From: Brasenia schreberi
Taxonomy: Eukaryota > Streptophyta > Magnoliopsida > Nymphaeales > Cabombaceae
Assembly: GCA_036023115.1 (NCBI GenBank)
Contig: JAYKKT010000040.1
Coordinates: forward strand, 4,027,501-4,091,500
Reading direction: 5' to 3'
Length of the DNA: 64,000 nt
The position numbers and the translations under genes are program-made. This document shows, in pieces, positions 37,380-51,600 of this stretch. The stretch's first letter is position 1, and every line of letters starts with the position of its first letter. Below the pieces are notes generated by a model, which saw only the letters and a list, made by a program, of their open reading frames with translations, was not told the origin of the DNA and did not search any database.

Positions 37380-38240
37380 AGCTCCTAAGGCCCCTCATTC
37401 TCTTCTCAAAAGCTAAATTGTTTTTAGAATAATAACGAATTTCTTATAAAGTAATAATAATAGTAATAAAAAATTAGATGGTACATTGTGTTGCACAAAA
37501 TTAGATTGGTTTCACGTCAGAATTGGAGTCGTTCCCAAGTTTGACGTGGTGAAAACGACGACAGATTTGGCTGCCAGCCTGCTGCCGTTTCCCAACGCTG
37601 TGGCTCAGACTCGTACGGCGTTGTTCTTTTCCGGGTCATTTTCGTTCATGGGGTGCGCTTGCATTAAACACACATATCAGACGAACGATGGCCGGTTTCA
37701 AACCGGTTAGGCAGTTCCAACCGGAACCGAATCGGATCAAAAACCGATTGAAACCGAAACCGTTAAAACTGGATTCGAAACCGGGAGGACCCAGTTGGGT
37801 TCTAGTTTTAGGTTCTGCAAAACCAAAACTATACCGTCAGTTCTATAATTTTTAAATTATTTTTATCAAAGTTCAACTTTTAATAGATTTTCGGTTTTTA
37901 AGAGATGGTTCCAAGCTGATCCAATCTTGATTTGGTTTACCCAGAGGCGATCATGTCTAGCGATGTGGGTGTACCGTTTCTGGGCCTCACATTCACACGA
38001 ATTTTGATTCTCTTGATCTTAATATCCCGTGGGTGTTATTTGGTGTAATCTCATGTAACTTTCAATATTGCTCATGTTTTGTTTTATGATCATTTGCAAA
38101 GAGATGAGTCTATTTGGGGAGTTTTGGGTTTCAGCAACCATGTATTATGATCTAATACTTGATTATCTATTAAAAAAATAAAAATTAACAAGTATTATAA
38201 AATCATATAATGCGATCAGGTCTGTCAAACAGTTTGTGTG
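37380..38240. other. Intergenic; AACCGG-word repeat at 37.7 kb
   Basis: From about 37680 to 37990 the sequence is made of AACCGG/GAAACCG/GGTTC words like those at 3100-3500 and 43800-44340, probably decayed non-autonomous DNA transposons. No gene. Confidence 0.4.
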
Positions 38241-38244
38241 CACA

Positions 38245-38355
38245 AAGAGCAATAGCTCAGCTGGGTAGGGGGTTAGCTCACAAGTTGAAGGTCACGATTT
38301 CGATATCCACTACCCAAGACATGCACCTGCCTCAGCCCACCTCACTGTACCAAAA
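38245..38355 (+). repeat. tRNA-derived SINE copy
   Basis: The A-box region is close to a real tRNA: AGCAATAGCTCAGCTGGGTA. It is followed by TAGCTCACAAGTTGAAGGTC, a B-box-like ACGATTTCGATATCC, and CACCTGCCTCAGCCC. Confidence 0.75.
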
Positions 38356-38359
38356 ATAC

Positions 38360-39346
38360 ATGCATTCTTCCATGACACACACACACAAGAATTGGATCAA
38401 TCAAATACTCAAAATCCAAAAACTAGAAATCAAATCGGATTTATCATTGGTTATTTGATTAATGATATATGCTATATGTATGTGTCAAATTTTATTCTAA
38501 TGTGGTAACACAGCTCCACTAATTGTATACATGACACTAAAAATGACTACCACCAAGTATCGTCTTTCTCCAATGGTATACGCTTAAACTCATTCATGCT
38601 TAAATATATTCAACCATGTTTACTGTTTGATATATACAATCAACAATAGAGATTTAAGATTAAGTACCACTATACATTAAATGTAAAGTATAAAAAGTAC
38701 AATGATATAATTTTCTTTTCAAATTCAATCTCCATAGTTGATTGTATGACAAGATCATACAAATATTTAACTAAATTTAAGCATAGATATGACTGAACAT
38801 GGACCACTATATATATACCTACAAACATACTTATTTTCAGAGAAAGAATCCCATGTGACGAGCAGCAGTGGGTTGCCATGAGGCCATCTCCCTTTGGTAG
38901 AAGATGGGCCAAAGAGGGCAGCCATCACATGCAATGCATGCCCTTCTCTATCTGTCCAACAATAAGAAGCCTTGCTTTCAGCACTTCAAACTGTTTACTA
39001 CGTATGCCTGGATGTGGTCGTAGCTGATTTCTGCAATGTCAGGACTCTGCAGATGCCTCCAAATATTGTGATGCAGATGAGCCAAGGATGATAACTAAAG
39101 CGACCGTTGCAGGAAAAAGAGATGATAATTAAAGAGGGAGACTAGAGAGCGGGCCCGAACCCAACCGGTGCTTCCCTCATTGCAACACATCTCTATCCTT
39201 TGCTTTTGTTTGTTTTCAATGTCCTCCATTAATTAACGTCAATGACTCGGACTCAAATCCATATCTGTTTTGTCATCTACTTCCTTTTTCTTTACAGACC
39301 TCCAGTCGATATCAAATTTTCTTGTTTGTACTCTCTGTATATATCT

Positions 39347-39377
<31 letters not shown>

Positions 39378-39645
39378 CATATCTTGTCCATCTTTTATTT
39401 CTACCTAATATTTTTTTATGACATGAATATAATTTAAAAAAATTTGAGAGTAAGTAAGATTATAAAGTGGATTTGAGAGAGAGAACGGCGGGGGGATGGG
39501 GCTTGGATGGCTATTGAATCGCATATAGCATAAATTCTTAATGGACATTCAATCTCAAATGTTATGAATTGTTTGGATCATTTGTATGGAGCAGGTCTTA
39601 TTGGATCTGTAACCTGAAAGCAAGATTCATATCTAACCTGATACT
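38360..39645. other. Intergenic, no gene recognised
   Basis: Nothing but an (ATCTAT)n tract at about 39339-39375. Confidence 0.4.
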
Positions 39646-39650
39646 GTAAT

Positions 39651-41405
39651 TGTAACGCTTAAGCGTTACTGCACGTACTTTGCAGTAAAAAAAACTTGTT
39701 GAAAATCATTGTTTTGGGCTTGGATTGAAGGTTTGAGGTAGAACTAAGTGTTTTGGTGGGGTAGGTAAGTCGATTGTGTCGATTTGGCAGGAAAACAGTT
39801 ATGATTCGTCGGAAATCGACGAAATCGATGCCGAAAAAAAAGGAGGAATTTGCCCTTTTGGGGGTGCCCCTCGTTTCCGTGTCGTGTCATGACGAACACG
39901 TTGTGACGTGTCTGAAATGTCATGAACCGACACTGATTCGTGTCATGTCCTCGTACCGTATGTTAAGAACCACTTCTGTGTTAAAACATGTTTTGTGTCG
40001 AGTTCTGTGTCGAAAACGGGTCAAGTTTGGGTTGTGTCTTGAAATGGATTTCTAGGTTAGAAACAAGACCCGTGATAGTAGTTAAAGGTTCTCTGTTGAC
40101 ACAGTGACACAAGCTACCTATTGTGTCACTCATTTGGATCAGATATGGATATGGGTATCAATTTGGATCTCGGATAGCTTAAACGGATCCAAATTGGGGT
40201 TTGGGATTTGATTCAGATACAGTTTGTTTCGTTAGTTTTATAGTTAAATAAATTTTAATATTTTAATTATTTACAATTGTTTAGAGATTAAATTTGGAGG
40301 ATTTGGTGGTGATAAGAGTGGCCCAGCAACTTGGAGACTAGATCTTAGCGCTCCTTTAGATAGGAGGTTATGCATTCTTTTATAGAACCATGCTAGAAGT
40401 GATTTTACTGTTTTAGATAAATTTAAATGTGCATGATTGATAAATGTTTTATTGATGTTTGTGAAATGTTATTCGCAATTATGGGTTATTTGATATGCTT
40501 TTCAAATAGAACATGTTTATGACACTGTTTGATAAAAAGCATGTTTTGATATGCATGTTTTGTATGAACATGGTATTTAAATGTTGTGTGCATATGAGTT
40601 TAATTTTGGATATTCGTGGATTTGAATATGATTTGTGAATGTGATGAACTATAATTGGTTTTAGAAATGTAATGATATGTGAATATACGAGTCGTACTTG
40701 TGTGATTTGTGTGGGGTCTCTAGAGACTTACAGGTCCCTCGGGCAATTCGGCTTGGGGTGAATACAGGGTGTGTTCCCGGGCACTCTGTCGTGAGAGTCG
40801 GCGTGGTTACCGTCATGGATGGGGTTATCGAGGTCACGTTAGAAAGGGTCGGACGACTCCCGTGGCCTTTGGGGCAGACACAGTATGGGCTGTAATTATC
40901 GTAATTAATGATGTGTGCGTGGGTGTGATTGTGTGCGTATGAATTTGATATCATGATTTAAAGGTAACTGTGTTTTGCTATGAAATGATTGTGAAACTAT
41001 GCATGCTTTTAATATGATTTCTGTTTAAAGATGTTTAACCTCCCTACTCAGCTATGTATAGGAGCTCACTTTATTATTTTGCATTTCATCCTGAAGCTAA
41101 CACTTCGAAGGTATACGGAGCAAAGTATGAGTTTGATAGAGCTGCATTTTTATTTTAAATGGTATGATAAGTGTTGAATGATTGAGAAAGTCTTTCATTC
41201 GAGGTTATTGTTAGGTGAGCCCTGCACCATTTTGGACTTGTTGTTTAGAACTTCGATATGAATATTTATTTCAGTTAGATATTTCTTGAGTTTGAATTAA
41301 ATTAGTACACTATTTGATTACTGCTCACTATTATGCCCGCGCGAAAAGCAGCCACGTGGCATCGACTCGGGCTGGGTCGTGGTTGCGACTCGAGTGGGTG
41401 TGACA
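39651..41405 (+). mobile_element. Solo LTR (1,755 bp) with 5-bp target duplication
   Basis: Starts TGTAACGCTTAAGCG and ends GAGTGGGTGTGACA. The 5-bp flanks are GTAAT at 39646-39650 and again at 41406-41410. It is the same family as 34535-36526 in opposite orientation: starts TGTAACG against TGTAATG, and ends GGTGTGACA against GGTGCGACA. No primer-binding site or coding region follows, so it is a solo LTR. Moderate divergence and length difference mean the two inserted independently. Confidence 0.85.
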
Positions 41406-41409
41406 GTAA

Positions 41410-41920
41410 TAACATGTACAAAAGGGTCAGAAGAGAAGCACATGCTTGTCCCAACGACAGCAAACCTCTTATACACAATCACGTAGTGCGAGGTTTAGGT
41501 TCATGCCAAGCCACTATACATGGCGTTCACGTGGATGATGACCAATAGGACCTCAATTAATTGGCCATCGGGAGAAGAAGTGGAGGCATTTAATTCTGGT
41601 TCTGGATTTGGATCCATCATCGTGATAACACATCCCAATTAATAAATTTCTTAATTTGGGATCGAGCCCACCTCAATGCCTACCTAGATCCAGATCCAGT
41701 TCGAACCCAGCCAAACACAGCACAGACTTGCTCAAACTTCCAAGATTGTTTAAACTAGCTGGCGAAATAACGCAATGGTAATGGCTATTTATCCTTGGAG
41801 CAGTATAGTTACAATAGTAAACAAGAAAACGTTGTCATGGAAAAATATCATTATTTTATAAATTGCAAATTTTTTATGAAATCATTTCTCATTATCCCAG
41901 TAATATCCTTTTGCAATACA
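41410..41920. other. Intergenic, no feature seen
   Basis: No gene or repeat recognised. Confidence 0.4.
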
Positions 41921-41924
41921 ACGA

Positions 41925-42150
41925 TAACAACTAAGCCTTTCGGGGTCCGTTACATGGATTCTTTGTCTCCATAATGCTCGATCACGTGCGATGCATACAA
42001 TTAGCTCAACTTAACTATCTTAAACGATTTTCTCTTATTTTATCATCAGTTGGTGTCATTCCCAATTTTTGTTTATAATCATCTTATTAAATATACGGTC
42101 TTTTTTTTATAACCACTCATCCACATCAGTATCTTCATTTCTGCTACGAA
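41925..42150 (-). mobile_element. RTE LINE 3-prime fragment
   Basis: Begins AACAACTAAGCCTTTCGGGG with GTTACATGGATTCTTTG and includes AACTATCTTAAACGATTTTC and TCATCCACATCAGTATCTTC, the reverse of the conserved RTE tail. Confidence 0.6.
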
Positions 42151-42929
42151 CATCTTCTCTACAAAAATAATAGTTTTTTACAATACAGAAAAAAAAGGTT
42201 TCAGGCAAGCTTATCCTTAACCTTACTGTATGCATAATATGTTAACCTTCAGTATCTATCATGGGGGCATTCTGTTTCAAAGCTCGTGTGTTTCGTGTTC
42301 AGTCCGAACCAGGTCATCCAAAACACGATCCATTTTTCCTTCTTGTTAATTCGGGTGGGCACAAACAAAGATGTTTTGGGCTCTCTTGTGGGGTGTTGTT
42401 ATATTAGTGTCTCGGATCATCTTGGTGCATGTCTGCTTATCGATCATTTGTGCGTGTTAGTGCCGAAACCAAATCATCCTGACCACACTTCAATCACTTG
42501 GTGTTCTAAAGTTTGAGTGGATTTGAACATGAACATACTGGATTGTGTGGATATCGTGTTCTTTGAGCGTGAACATACTGGATTGTGTGTCGTGTTCTCT
42601 TTCGTGTCTTAATTACATTGCCAGTCCTAGCAGTTCGGTTCATGTAAGAGGAGAAGTATTTTACATGTATATATATATGTCTAATTACTAGTAGACCCCC
42701 TCTCACACACATGTCTAACTACTTTATATAGCCTTGTGAAACAAACCTAAACTGCTAGCATAAGCTAGAACAACTGTAAGGTAAGGTAAGGAGGCTTCTT
42801 TCCTAAGGCTCCACAAGCTTAGCTTGTTGCACAAGGCATTATACTAGAAAGGTGGCTATGTGATGTTGGATTATTTAATGGATCTTGGACCAAATCAATG
42901 ACTTTGTCGTTTGCAAAATGGGTTGTATA

Positions 42930-42930
<1 letters not shown>

Positions 42931-42975
<45 letters not shown>
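42931..42975. repeat. (TA)n(GA)n compound microsatellite
   Basis: TA tract then GA tract; a (CT)n(TA)n tract in opposite order lies at 43143-43174. Confidence 0.95.
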
Positions 42976-42978
<3 letters not shown>

Positions 42979-43141
42979 TATATTCCAGTACTTTTAATCT
43001 AAACAAATCTCAATTATAGATGGACGGTTAAAATTTTAATCTATAAAGTAAAAAATATGTATACTTTTGCATATACACTTTATTCACATGACTATTTTTG
43101 TTTGTAATTTTTAGTACCTAAGGATGCTAGCATATACCCAC

Positions 43142-43173
<32 letters not shown>

Positions 43174-43174
43174 G

Positions 43175-44084
<910 letters not shown>

Positions 44085-44469
44085 ATTGCATTGGCACATG
44101 CTATAAGTTTTTAATTTTATGTATCATAATATAATTCGGATACAGAGTTGCTTCATGGTCATTATTTGTTATACAATACAACTGGCACATATTAGGGTAT
44201 TACGAAATGTATGAAATTGTGGGTCGGAACCGCACCAAACCTGAACTTATGGTTTGGCTTCATTCCATGGACTAAATGGTTTGATCGGTTCTAAAAAAAT
44301 GGGAGCCGATTATATTGGTTTAGTTCATGGTTGAGGCTAGAAAAAAACTAAATCAGGACAAGAACAACCAATCTGTATCTGCAGCGACTAAGGATCATGT
44401 AGCTGACTCAACTTAGTCTTTGAAAAGGATGGTTTGAATACTCGACTTTATGTATCCGTGGCTTCAAGA

Positions 44470-45076
44470 CAATGGCGGACCCAAAATTTCAAAAATCAAC
44501 TTAAAATCTATAGCCCATGGTGAGGTTCATGAGCTATAATACATAGTTCACTCCGTAAGTAGTGGGTGGCCTATATCGGTCCCGTTATTAACAACAACCA
44601 TGAAATGTGAGAAGAAATGTCCTCTTCTTGGATTTCATGAGTTACATTTTTGAAAATATAACCATTTTGTTTTGAAAAGATCTTAAACATCTCTCTGATA
44701 AAAAAGAATGATTGTTAAAAAGGAAAGCTAAGAGAGTAAAACTTGAAAAATAAAAAAACATGTATAAATACAAAAACAATATATAAAAACTGTGCAATAG
44801 CACAATAAAATCTTGTGAGAAAAACTTCTGCCGGTAACCTAAACCCTCTCTCTCTCTCCTCTCTGTCATCTTATTTATAGGAATACAAGAGATGACTCGG
44901 AACTGCCCCATATTACAAACAGAGAAAAAACGGAGTACAAAAGGACAAACACAACTGCAACCCAACATCACAGTCGGCTCCGACAAATAGACCTACAGTC
45001 CCAACACGCTCCACCCAAAACCATTCTAGCAACTATTCACCGCCCCAACCCAAAAGAGTTTTTGAATCTGCCACTG
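44470..45076. repeat. Dispersed repeat (GTGGCGGA family), copy 2
   Basis: The left end CAATGGCGGACCCAAAA and the right end, whose reverse complement is CAGTGGCAGATTCAAAA, look like imperfect terminal inverted repeats. Flanks CTTCAAGA and CTTGAAAT agree at only 5 of 8 positions. The first 90 bp match 33848-33965. The interior has no coding frame. Confidence 0.4.
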
Positions 45077-45497
45077 CTTGAAATCCTTCGAGCCAGATAT
45101 ACACGTAAATGCAGTTTCGTGTTTCAGGACGTGTTTTTCTGTTTTCTGTTAAAAACAGATGAACTTGGGTAAGACCCATGTCATTTTTGGTGAGCATGTG
45201 TACAATCTTTTTTGGATTACCGTGTTGGGTAGTATATCGCCTTCTAATTCGTGCATTTAGGTCGTTTTCTATTGTGTCATTTCATGTTTGCTGAAAAGCA
45301 TGTCAAATCAGAGATAAACCGACTTTTTTTTTCTTGTCATGTTGAAAGGAGGTTTAACACTCTTTTCGAGTCATTTCCGTGTCTTGTGTAATTGCAACTC
45401 GGGTAAGTTTCAGATCAAGTCGGATCGGTCCACGAATCTTGTGCCTCTTTGCTTCCAATTTAGTGGGCCGACCCTAGGTGGACATGGTAGTATCTTG

Positions 45498-45510
45498 CCA
45501 CGTGTCGCGC
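45498..45510 (+). promoter_or_regulatory. G-box/ABRE-like motif upstream of FREE1
   Basis: GCCACGTGTCGC contains the CACGTG core followed by GTC, a form bound by bZIP factors in ABA-responsive promoters. It lies about 130 bp before the FREE1 start codon. Function is inferred. Confidence 0.4.
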
Positions 45511-45637
45511 CTCAGTCGAATCTCACATAAAAAAGAACAGATGGAACCAAACCCAACCAACGGTGACTTTCTCTCTCTCTCCAGATCGAAATCCTACCAC
45601 TTCGTGTGCGACGTCTGGTTCTTTGGCTTCCTTCGAG

Positions 45638-48600
45638 ATGCAGCAAGGCTCTGGTAGCGATTACAACTCGGGGTATTACCGCCACCAGCAACCACCTTCT
45701 TCCGGCTACCAACCTCCATCATACGCCTCCGCGCCACCCTATTCCGCCACCGTCCCAGACTACTGGTACCCTTCCTACCCCCATCTTTCTCCAAACCCTG
45801 ATCCAAACCCCTCAACCGCCGCTTCCTATTCGCAACCTCTTCAATTCCAATCCCACCCACAAAGCCTAGATCCCTCTTTCCCTCCCCAATCCGCTTCTTA
45901 CCCCAATTACCCCGACCACAATCCGCCCTTTCCCTCTGTCCCGTCGTCCTCCCCTTCTCCTTATTCTGCTATATCAGCGCCGGCATATAACTCGTATGAA
46001 TCTGCACCGAAGTATGATACTTTGGACGGCAATTCGGGTAGGTATAGCGGCCCGGGGTATAACAGGGGTCCACCACCGGAGTTAGCGGCGGAATCGTACG
46101 AGCAGCCGCGATTTCTGAGCGATCGGAGCTTCGGGAGGGAGGATAATATGTTTGGTGAGGGGGTGTATGCCTATGATGGTGGGAGCGTCGAGCCGTATGG
46201 TGTCCGTGGGACGTCGGGGAAGGTCTTCTCTGGGTTTGATGACTACGGGAGGGTAAAGGGATTTTCGGCGGGGAAAGAGCAATCTTCGAGCTCGGCGAAG
46301 ATCGCTAGGGCGGTGCCGAAGGCGGAGACGCATCAGGATGTGAAGGCAGGGATTCAGAAATTTAGGGTGAAATTGTTGCCTGAAGGGTCTTCTCAGGGTA
46401 CCATGGATGTTCTTTGCCAGGTTTGGATAATAACCAGTGTTGATTCTGTTTGTGTGATTTTCGTTGTTTGTGTTCATTATTTATGTTTCCTTTTCTGTTC
46501 GTTTAGTTGGTTCTGGGAGATCATTCTTTCAAGGTTGAATTAAAATTTCTTGGTTATCATGTCGTCGTTTCTTTTTTTCAAATTCTGATCTCCAAAATTG
46601 TCTTTCTATTTCTGTTGGTTTAATTGGTTTTGAGTTGCTTCTTTTGAGGTTGAATTCGAAGGCCACACTGTCCCTTCAGAGAACAAGTATGAAATATTGC
46701 ATCATTCTGGAATTCGAGTTCTGCTTTTGTATTCTATTGTAGGTCGTCATTGAGAGGACAAAATCTCCTGAATTACGGTGAGCCTGATGCTTAGAAATTG
46801 TACGCGGCCAAGTTATTCGTACTCATGAGGATGTTACTCATGCAAAACAATTTTCCAGCAGAATATTTAGAATATAATTACGTTATCATCAAGAAGGATC
46901 ATTGGGCATGATGTGCTCCTTAGTGGTTTTTTATTTGAATGCAATGATTTACTAGAAGTGACCAACGAAAAGGGACTATTACAGTGAAGTGTTCTGCTTC
47001 AGGTATGCTGTTAATGTTAATACACGAATTTGTAATGCATCTGCTATAATTTTCAGCTAACACCGATCTAAGTGGTTCAAATAAATCATCAGACGGTCTT
47101 CTCTCTTTGTTTCATGAGAGCATCTCATATTGTTGTAAAGTGAGGGGAGATCCAAAAGTTGGTGATGCTTATAGGAAATTTTGGATGTGTTGTAAGTATC
47201 GTTTTGTTAACCCTATTATAAACGTTAGTACATAGATATGCATCAATAAAGTTGTAACTTTTTCTTCAAATTGAAAGAAAAACTAACAGTTAGAAAGTTA
47301 TAGATGGTCAAATATATATATACTGTAAGAATCTAAATGCTATTGCTAGCTCAATTTTGGTAAGTCACATGCCCATTTTCCACTCCAGTTGCGGAAGTCA
47401 ATTTCAGACATCTATATTTGTCCAAGCAAAGTGTAATATGGCCATAAAAGAAATAAAATTTTCAATCTATTTACAAAATCTTGTTTCTTGTTCTGTATCA
47501 TACTGAAAAGTTGGACGGTAAATATTATAAAGTAGCTATAAGACTAAAGATGCTCTACAGACTACCAATTAATGGTCATATAAAAGATGGCAGTGGCAAA
47601 ACTGAAGCTGTTGTGCTGGATGTGTGGTTGTACAAGAAAAGATGGGTAGTAATATGGTTGTTAGAGAAACATTGTGTTTATTAGAGAAAAGATTGGTGCA
47701 GTACCATGGAAGATAAAATGGGAGAGACATGCTGTATGTAGTTTGAACATTTGAGGACGAGGGTAGATGAAATCCAATAAGGTGTAAAAAATTAGATGTT
47801 GAACTGTTTGAAAGCAAAGGAGGCTTGAAAAGTGTTGGAAGAAGATGATGAAAGCTTATCTTGCTCTACAACAACAACAACAACTAAACCTTTTCCCATA
47901 CTAGATGGGGTCGGCTACATAGATTCTTTGTTTCCATAGAGCCCTATCATGTGCCATGTTAGCAGTTAACTCACAATAAGCTAGATCATTCTTTATTGTT
48001 CCTTTCTAACACTTTTGTGGTCATCCTCTACCTCTTTTAATACTTTCCAAATTTAGTTTTTCATACTTCTTATAGGTTCTTCTTTTGATCTTCTTTCTAT
48101 ATGCCCAAACCATCTTAAACGATATTCTCTCATTTTATCCTCTATTGGTGTCACTCCTAATTTGCTTCTAATAATCTCATTATGTATATGGTATTTTCTT
48201 GTGTGACCACTTATCTAAAACATGGCAGGTCTAATTGTTGCTCTATAATATTTACCTTTTAACTTTAATGGTACCTTTTATCACAAAGAATAACTGATGC
48301 TCCTCTCCATTTTAACTAATCAACATTAATTATATGTGTAACATCTCCATCAATTCTTCCATCACTCTGAAAAATTGACTCTAAGTATTTAAAACTTTCT
48401 TTCTGGGGGATGCAATGTGTGCCAATTTTAATTTTTATGTCCTCTGAAGTAACCAAACAATCAAATTTACATTCCATATATTTCATCTTTGTTCTACTAA
48501 GTTGAAGGCCTTTGCTTTCTAATGTTTATCTCCATAGTTCCAATTTTCTATTAACTTTTTCTTTAGACTCCTCCACTAACACAATGTCATCTGCAAATAA

Positions 48601-51600
48601 CATACACCAAGGTACTTCATCTTGAATATGTTTTGTTAACTCATCAATCACCATTATAAATAAGCATGGACTTAAAGTTGATCCTTGATGTAACCCAATA
48701 TTAACTTCAAAGAAGTCTGTCATTCCTTCATTAGTCCTCACACATATTTTTGCACCATCGTACACCTTTCTTGTAAGGTTAATGTATGTCAATGGGATAC
48801 CTCTTTTTTTCAAGGTTCTTCAAGGAACCTGCCTCGGTACCCTATCGTAAGCTTTTCCTAGATCAATAAATATCATGTAAAGGTCTTTCTTTTTTGCTCT
48901 AAAATGTTCTATAAGATGTCTCAAAAGGTAGAGCACTATGAGAACCAAGAATCCATGTAGGATATCCCACCTGTTATAAGATAAGGCTTGGATTTGGTTG
49001 GTTGCAAGAGATTGTTTTTCTTGTAGTTATTGGAACAAAGTGACTACAAATTAAGTTAGTTTTTTTTTTGAAACTTGAGATAAATAAACATATGGTTTTA
49101 AAAGCACAAAAGACTGGATATGTTATACTGTTACTCTTTTCCTAATAGCAACAATTCAAATACTGTGCAACACCACACTGATTGAAACTATTTACTGCTA
49201 TTTGCAATCATTTTGATAATGCAGAAGTCTTAGGTAGTTCTCTCCCTTTAGCATTGAGAGTTGAGAGAATGGTAGGAATAGAATGGTGACAGACCTGCAA
49301 GAGAACAGACGATACATGACTATTTGCAAGGCTAGTGTAAGTTGGAATTGTAATAGAACTAGGTAACGTTACATTCTTTTGATATGATATTTAGAACCTT
49401 AAGCACTTAAGCATATTTAGTGATACACTAACTTTAAATATAAGAATTGACAACTAATTTAAAAATGTAAATCATTAAATGTATATTTAATAGATTACAT
49501 GTACTCACTCATAAACCTCATTAAATATCTCATTGTCTGAACAAAAACATATTAACAAGTATGTATGGCACACTCAAAAGCATACACAACTTAAAAAGAT
49601 TTACAAGTAGTTTAGAGAATGCTTTAGTGAAAGTACTCATGAAGCAAAGAAAGGAAATAGATGGCATCTTAAGATCATTAACACTTAAACTTTCCTAATC
49701 ACTATTAGGAGAAAAAGAAAAAGGCAATGATTTTGCAATATATACAATTTGGTTCAGTTATGGTGTGGTCTCTCCGTTGTGAAAAACAGATCCTGTAGTT
49801 GTAGATGTCCCTGCTTCAACTTTTAACAGCAGAAAAAACATATGGAGATGGAAGTTTCCCCCACAGTTTTGGCTTGAAGTTCAGCAAAAAAGGCCGTGGG
49901 CAAAACTCTGCACTCTTGTATCTGCGCATGAAGCAATTTAAAAAAAGAACCTGGAGGCAATTGAATGCTGCAACCATGGATCTAAGAATCTGATGTATTC
50001 TATCTTGTATGCCTTGACTTCTTATTTGACCTACTGAAGATTCATTACATTAGTGGGCATCTTGAGTGAGTTCAATATAGGTTTAGATGTGCCTTTCACA
50101 AGAAGTGTATAACACATGGCTGTTCTATTGTCAATCTGCCAAACTTGCACAAAATGCAAGAATCATTCTAAGCTCTCTGGTGATCCCTGTAATATTTGCG
50201 TTATCTAGTGTGGTGTTTCAAGCTTTGCGGCCTCCTGCAGTAGATATATCATTTAGGCCTATTGGGCAGGTCAGATCCTGTCATTTTTCTCTAGCTAGTG
50301 GGTTGCCATGTTATGAGTGGATTCAGTTGTGCATGAACTCTTTCTTAATGAGCTTTCAGTAACGTGACTCTTGAATCTCAACCCTTTTTCTTTTTTGCCT
50401 TTGCAGATCGGTTTAGATGGTATCCACATGCTTGACCCGAACACAAGTAGGACACTTAGAATCTACCCACTTGAAACAATTACAAGATGGGAAGTAAGGA
50501 TTTTGCTCCTCTTTCTAGTGAGCCGCTTTCTAGATGTTTATGTTTTCTTTCCCAATACAGATTACCTTTTGTGTTTATGCAGGTGAGTGATCCGTCTATA
50601 TACAGCTTTTGGTCCAAGAGTGCTGTTGACATTGAAGCGAGGCGGATACGCCTGCAATCAAATAGCTACACCACTAGTACCATTTTGGACACAGTAACTG
50701 CGGCTACAGTGCAGGTTGGTTTGATAAGTTCCACTATTATTGAATACGTGAAATTTGTGTTGGAAACCTTGGTGTTGCCTGAAAGCGAGCTTTGAGATAG
50801 GAAAACAGGCATTCACATTTTGCTGGTGTTCTATGATGTTGTGAACTGCTCCGCTTTGGCAACATATTATGGAAATTATGCCAGCTTATAGAACTGCTCC
50901 ACTCTTTGCTGAAGCTGTTCTTATATCTGCCATGGTATTTATTTGTATGCATGTCTGTGTCTCACACCACACAAAAAATGGCTTTAAGTTTTATGTGTAT
51001 ATTATGATTTTGCAACAAGACCGATCTTGCAGATCGTGATGAAAGGACAGTCAATTGCATGCTATGTGTTGGACATGTCTGGCTAGACATCACATAAATT
51101 TTAGGGATAACATTCTGACCTGATTAATATTAGGGTCATCCTGAACCTCATCTGACTACCGTGCTGGTATAGTATGAGATCAATTTCCTGAATATTTGAG
51201 CAATCTGGGTTGATCAAATGTTCCAAAAGTATTTTTACCTAAACCAGACACCCTTTTTCTAGTCTTGGTCTTCTTCATGGTTCACCAATAATCACCATAT
51301 TAATCCAACAAAACCTGGATGTTATACCCTAAGTCAGTTCAGTACTGAATATTGTTTGGGTGAATATGATGAGATGGTCCTGATAAGTCAAGCAATTGGT
51401 CTTTGATATGCATAGGGGTCTGGATTTGAGTTATTGACAGGCTTAGGACATAGTCTTTTTCTTGCAGAAAATCGTTCTGTACATCGGTCACATTCATCTG
51501 GGTTTCTCCTACTTTTGAAGTTCTTTTCAATGTCAGACAGATTAGTTTCTCAAATCAAGTAATTTTCACTGTTGGACGATTTGTAGCTCTTGAACATGAT

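Noticed and set aside
38245..38320. Possible tRNA gene (GCTCAGCTGGGTAG with a B-box)
   Set aside because: No acceptor-stem pairing or proper anticodon arm could be built, and the sequence belongs to the dispersed SINE family.
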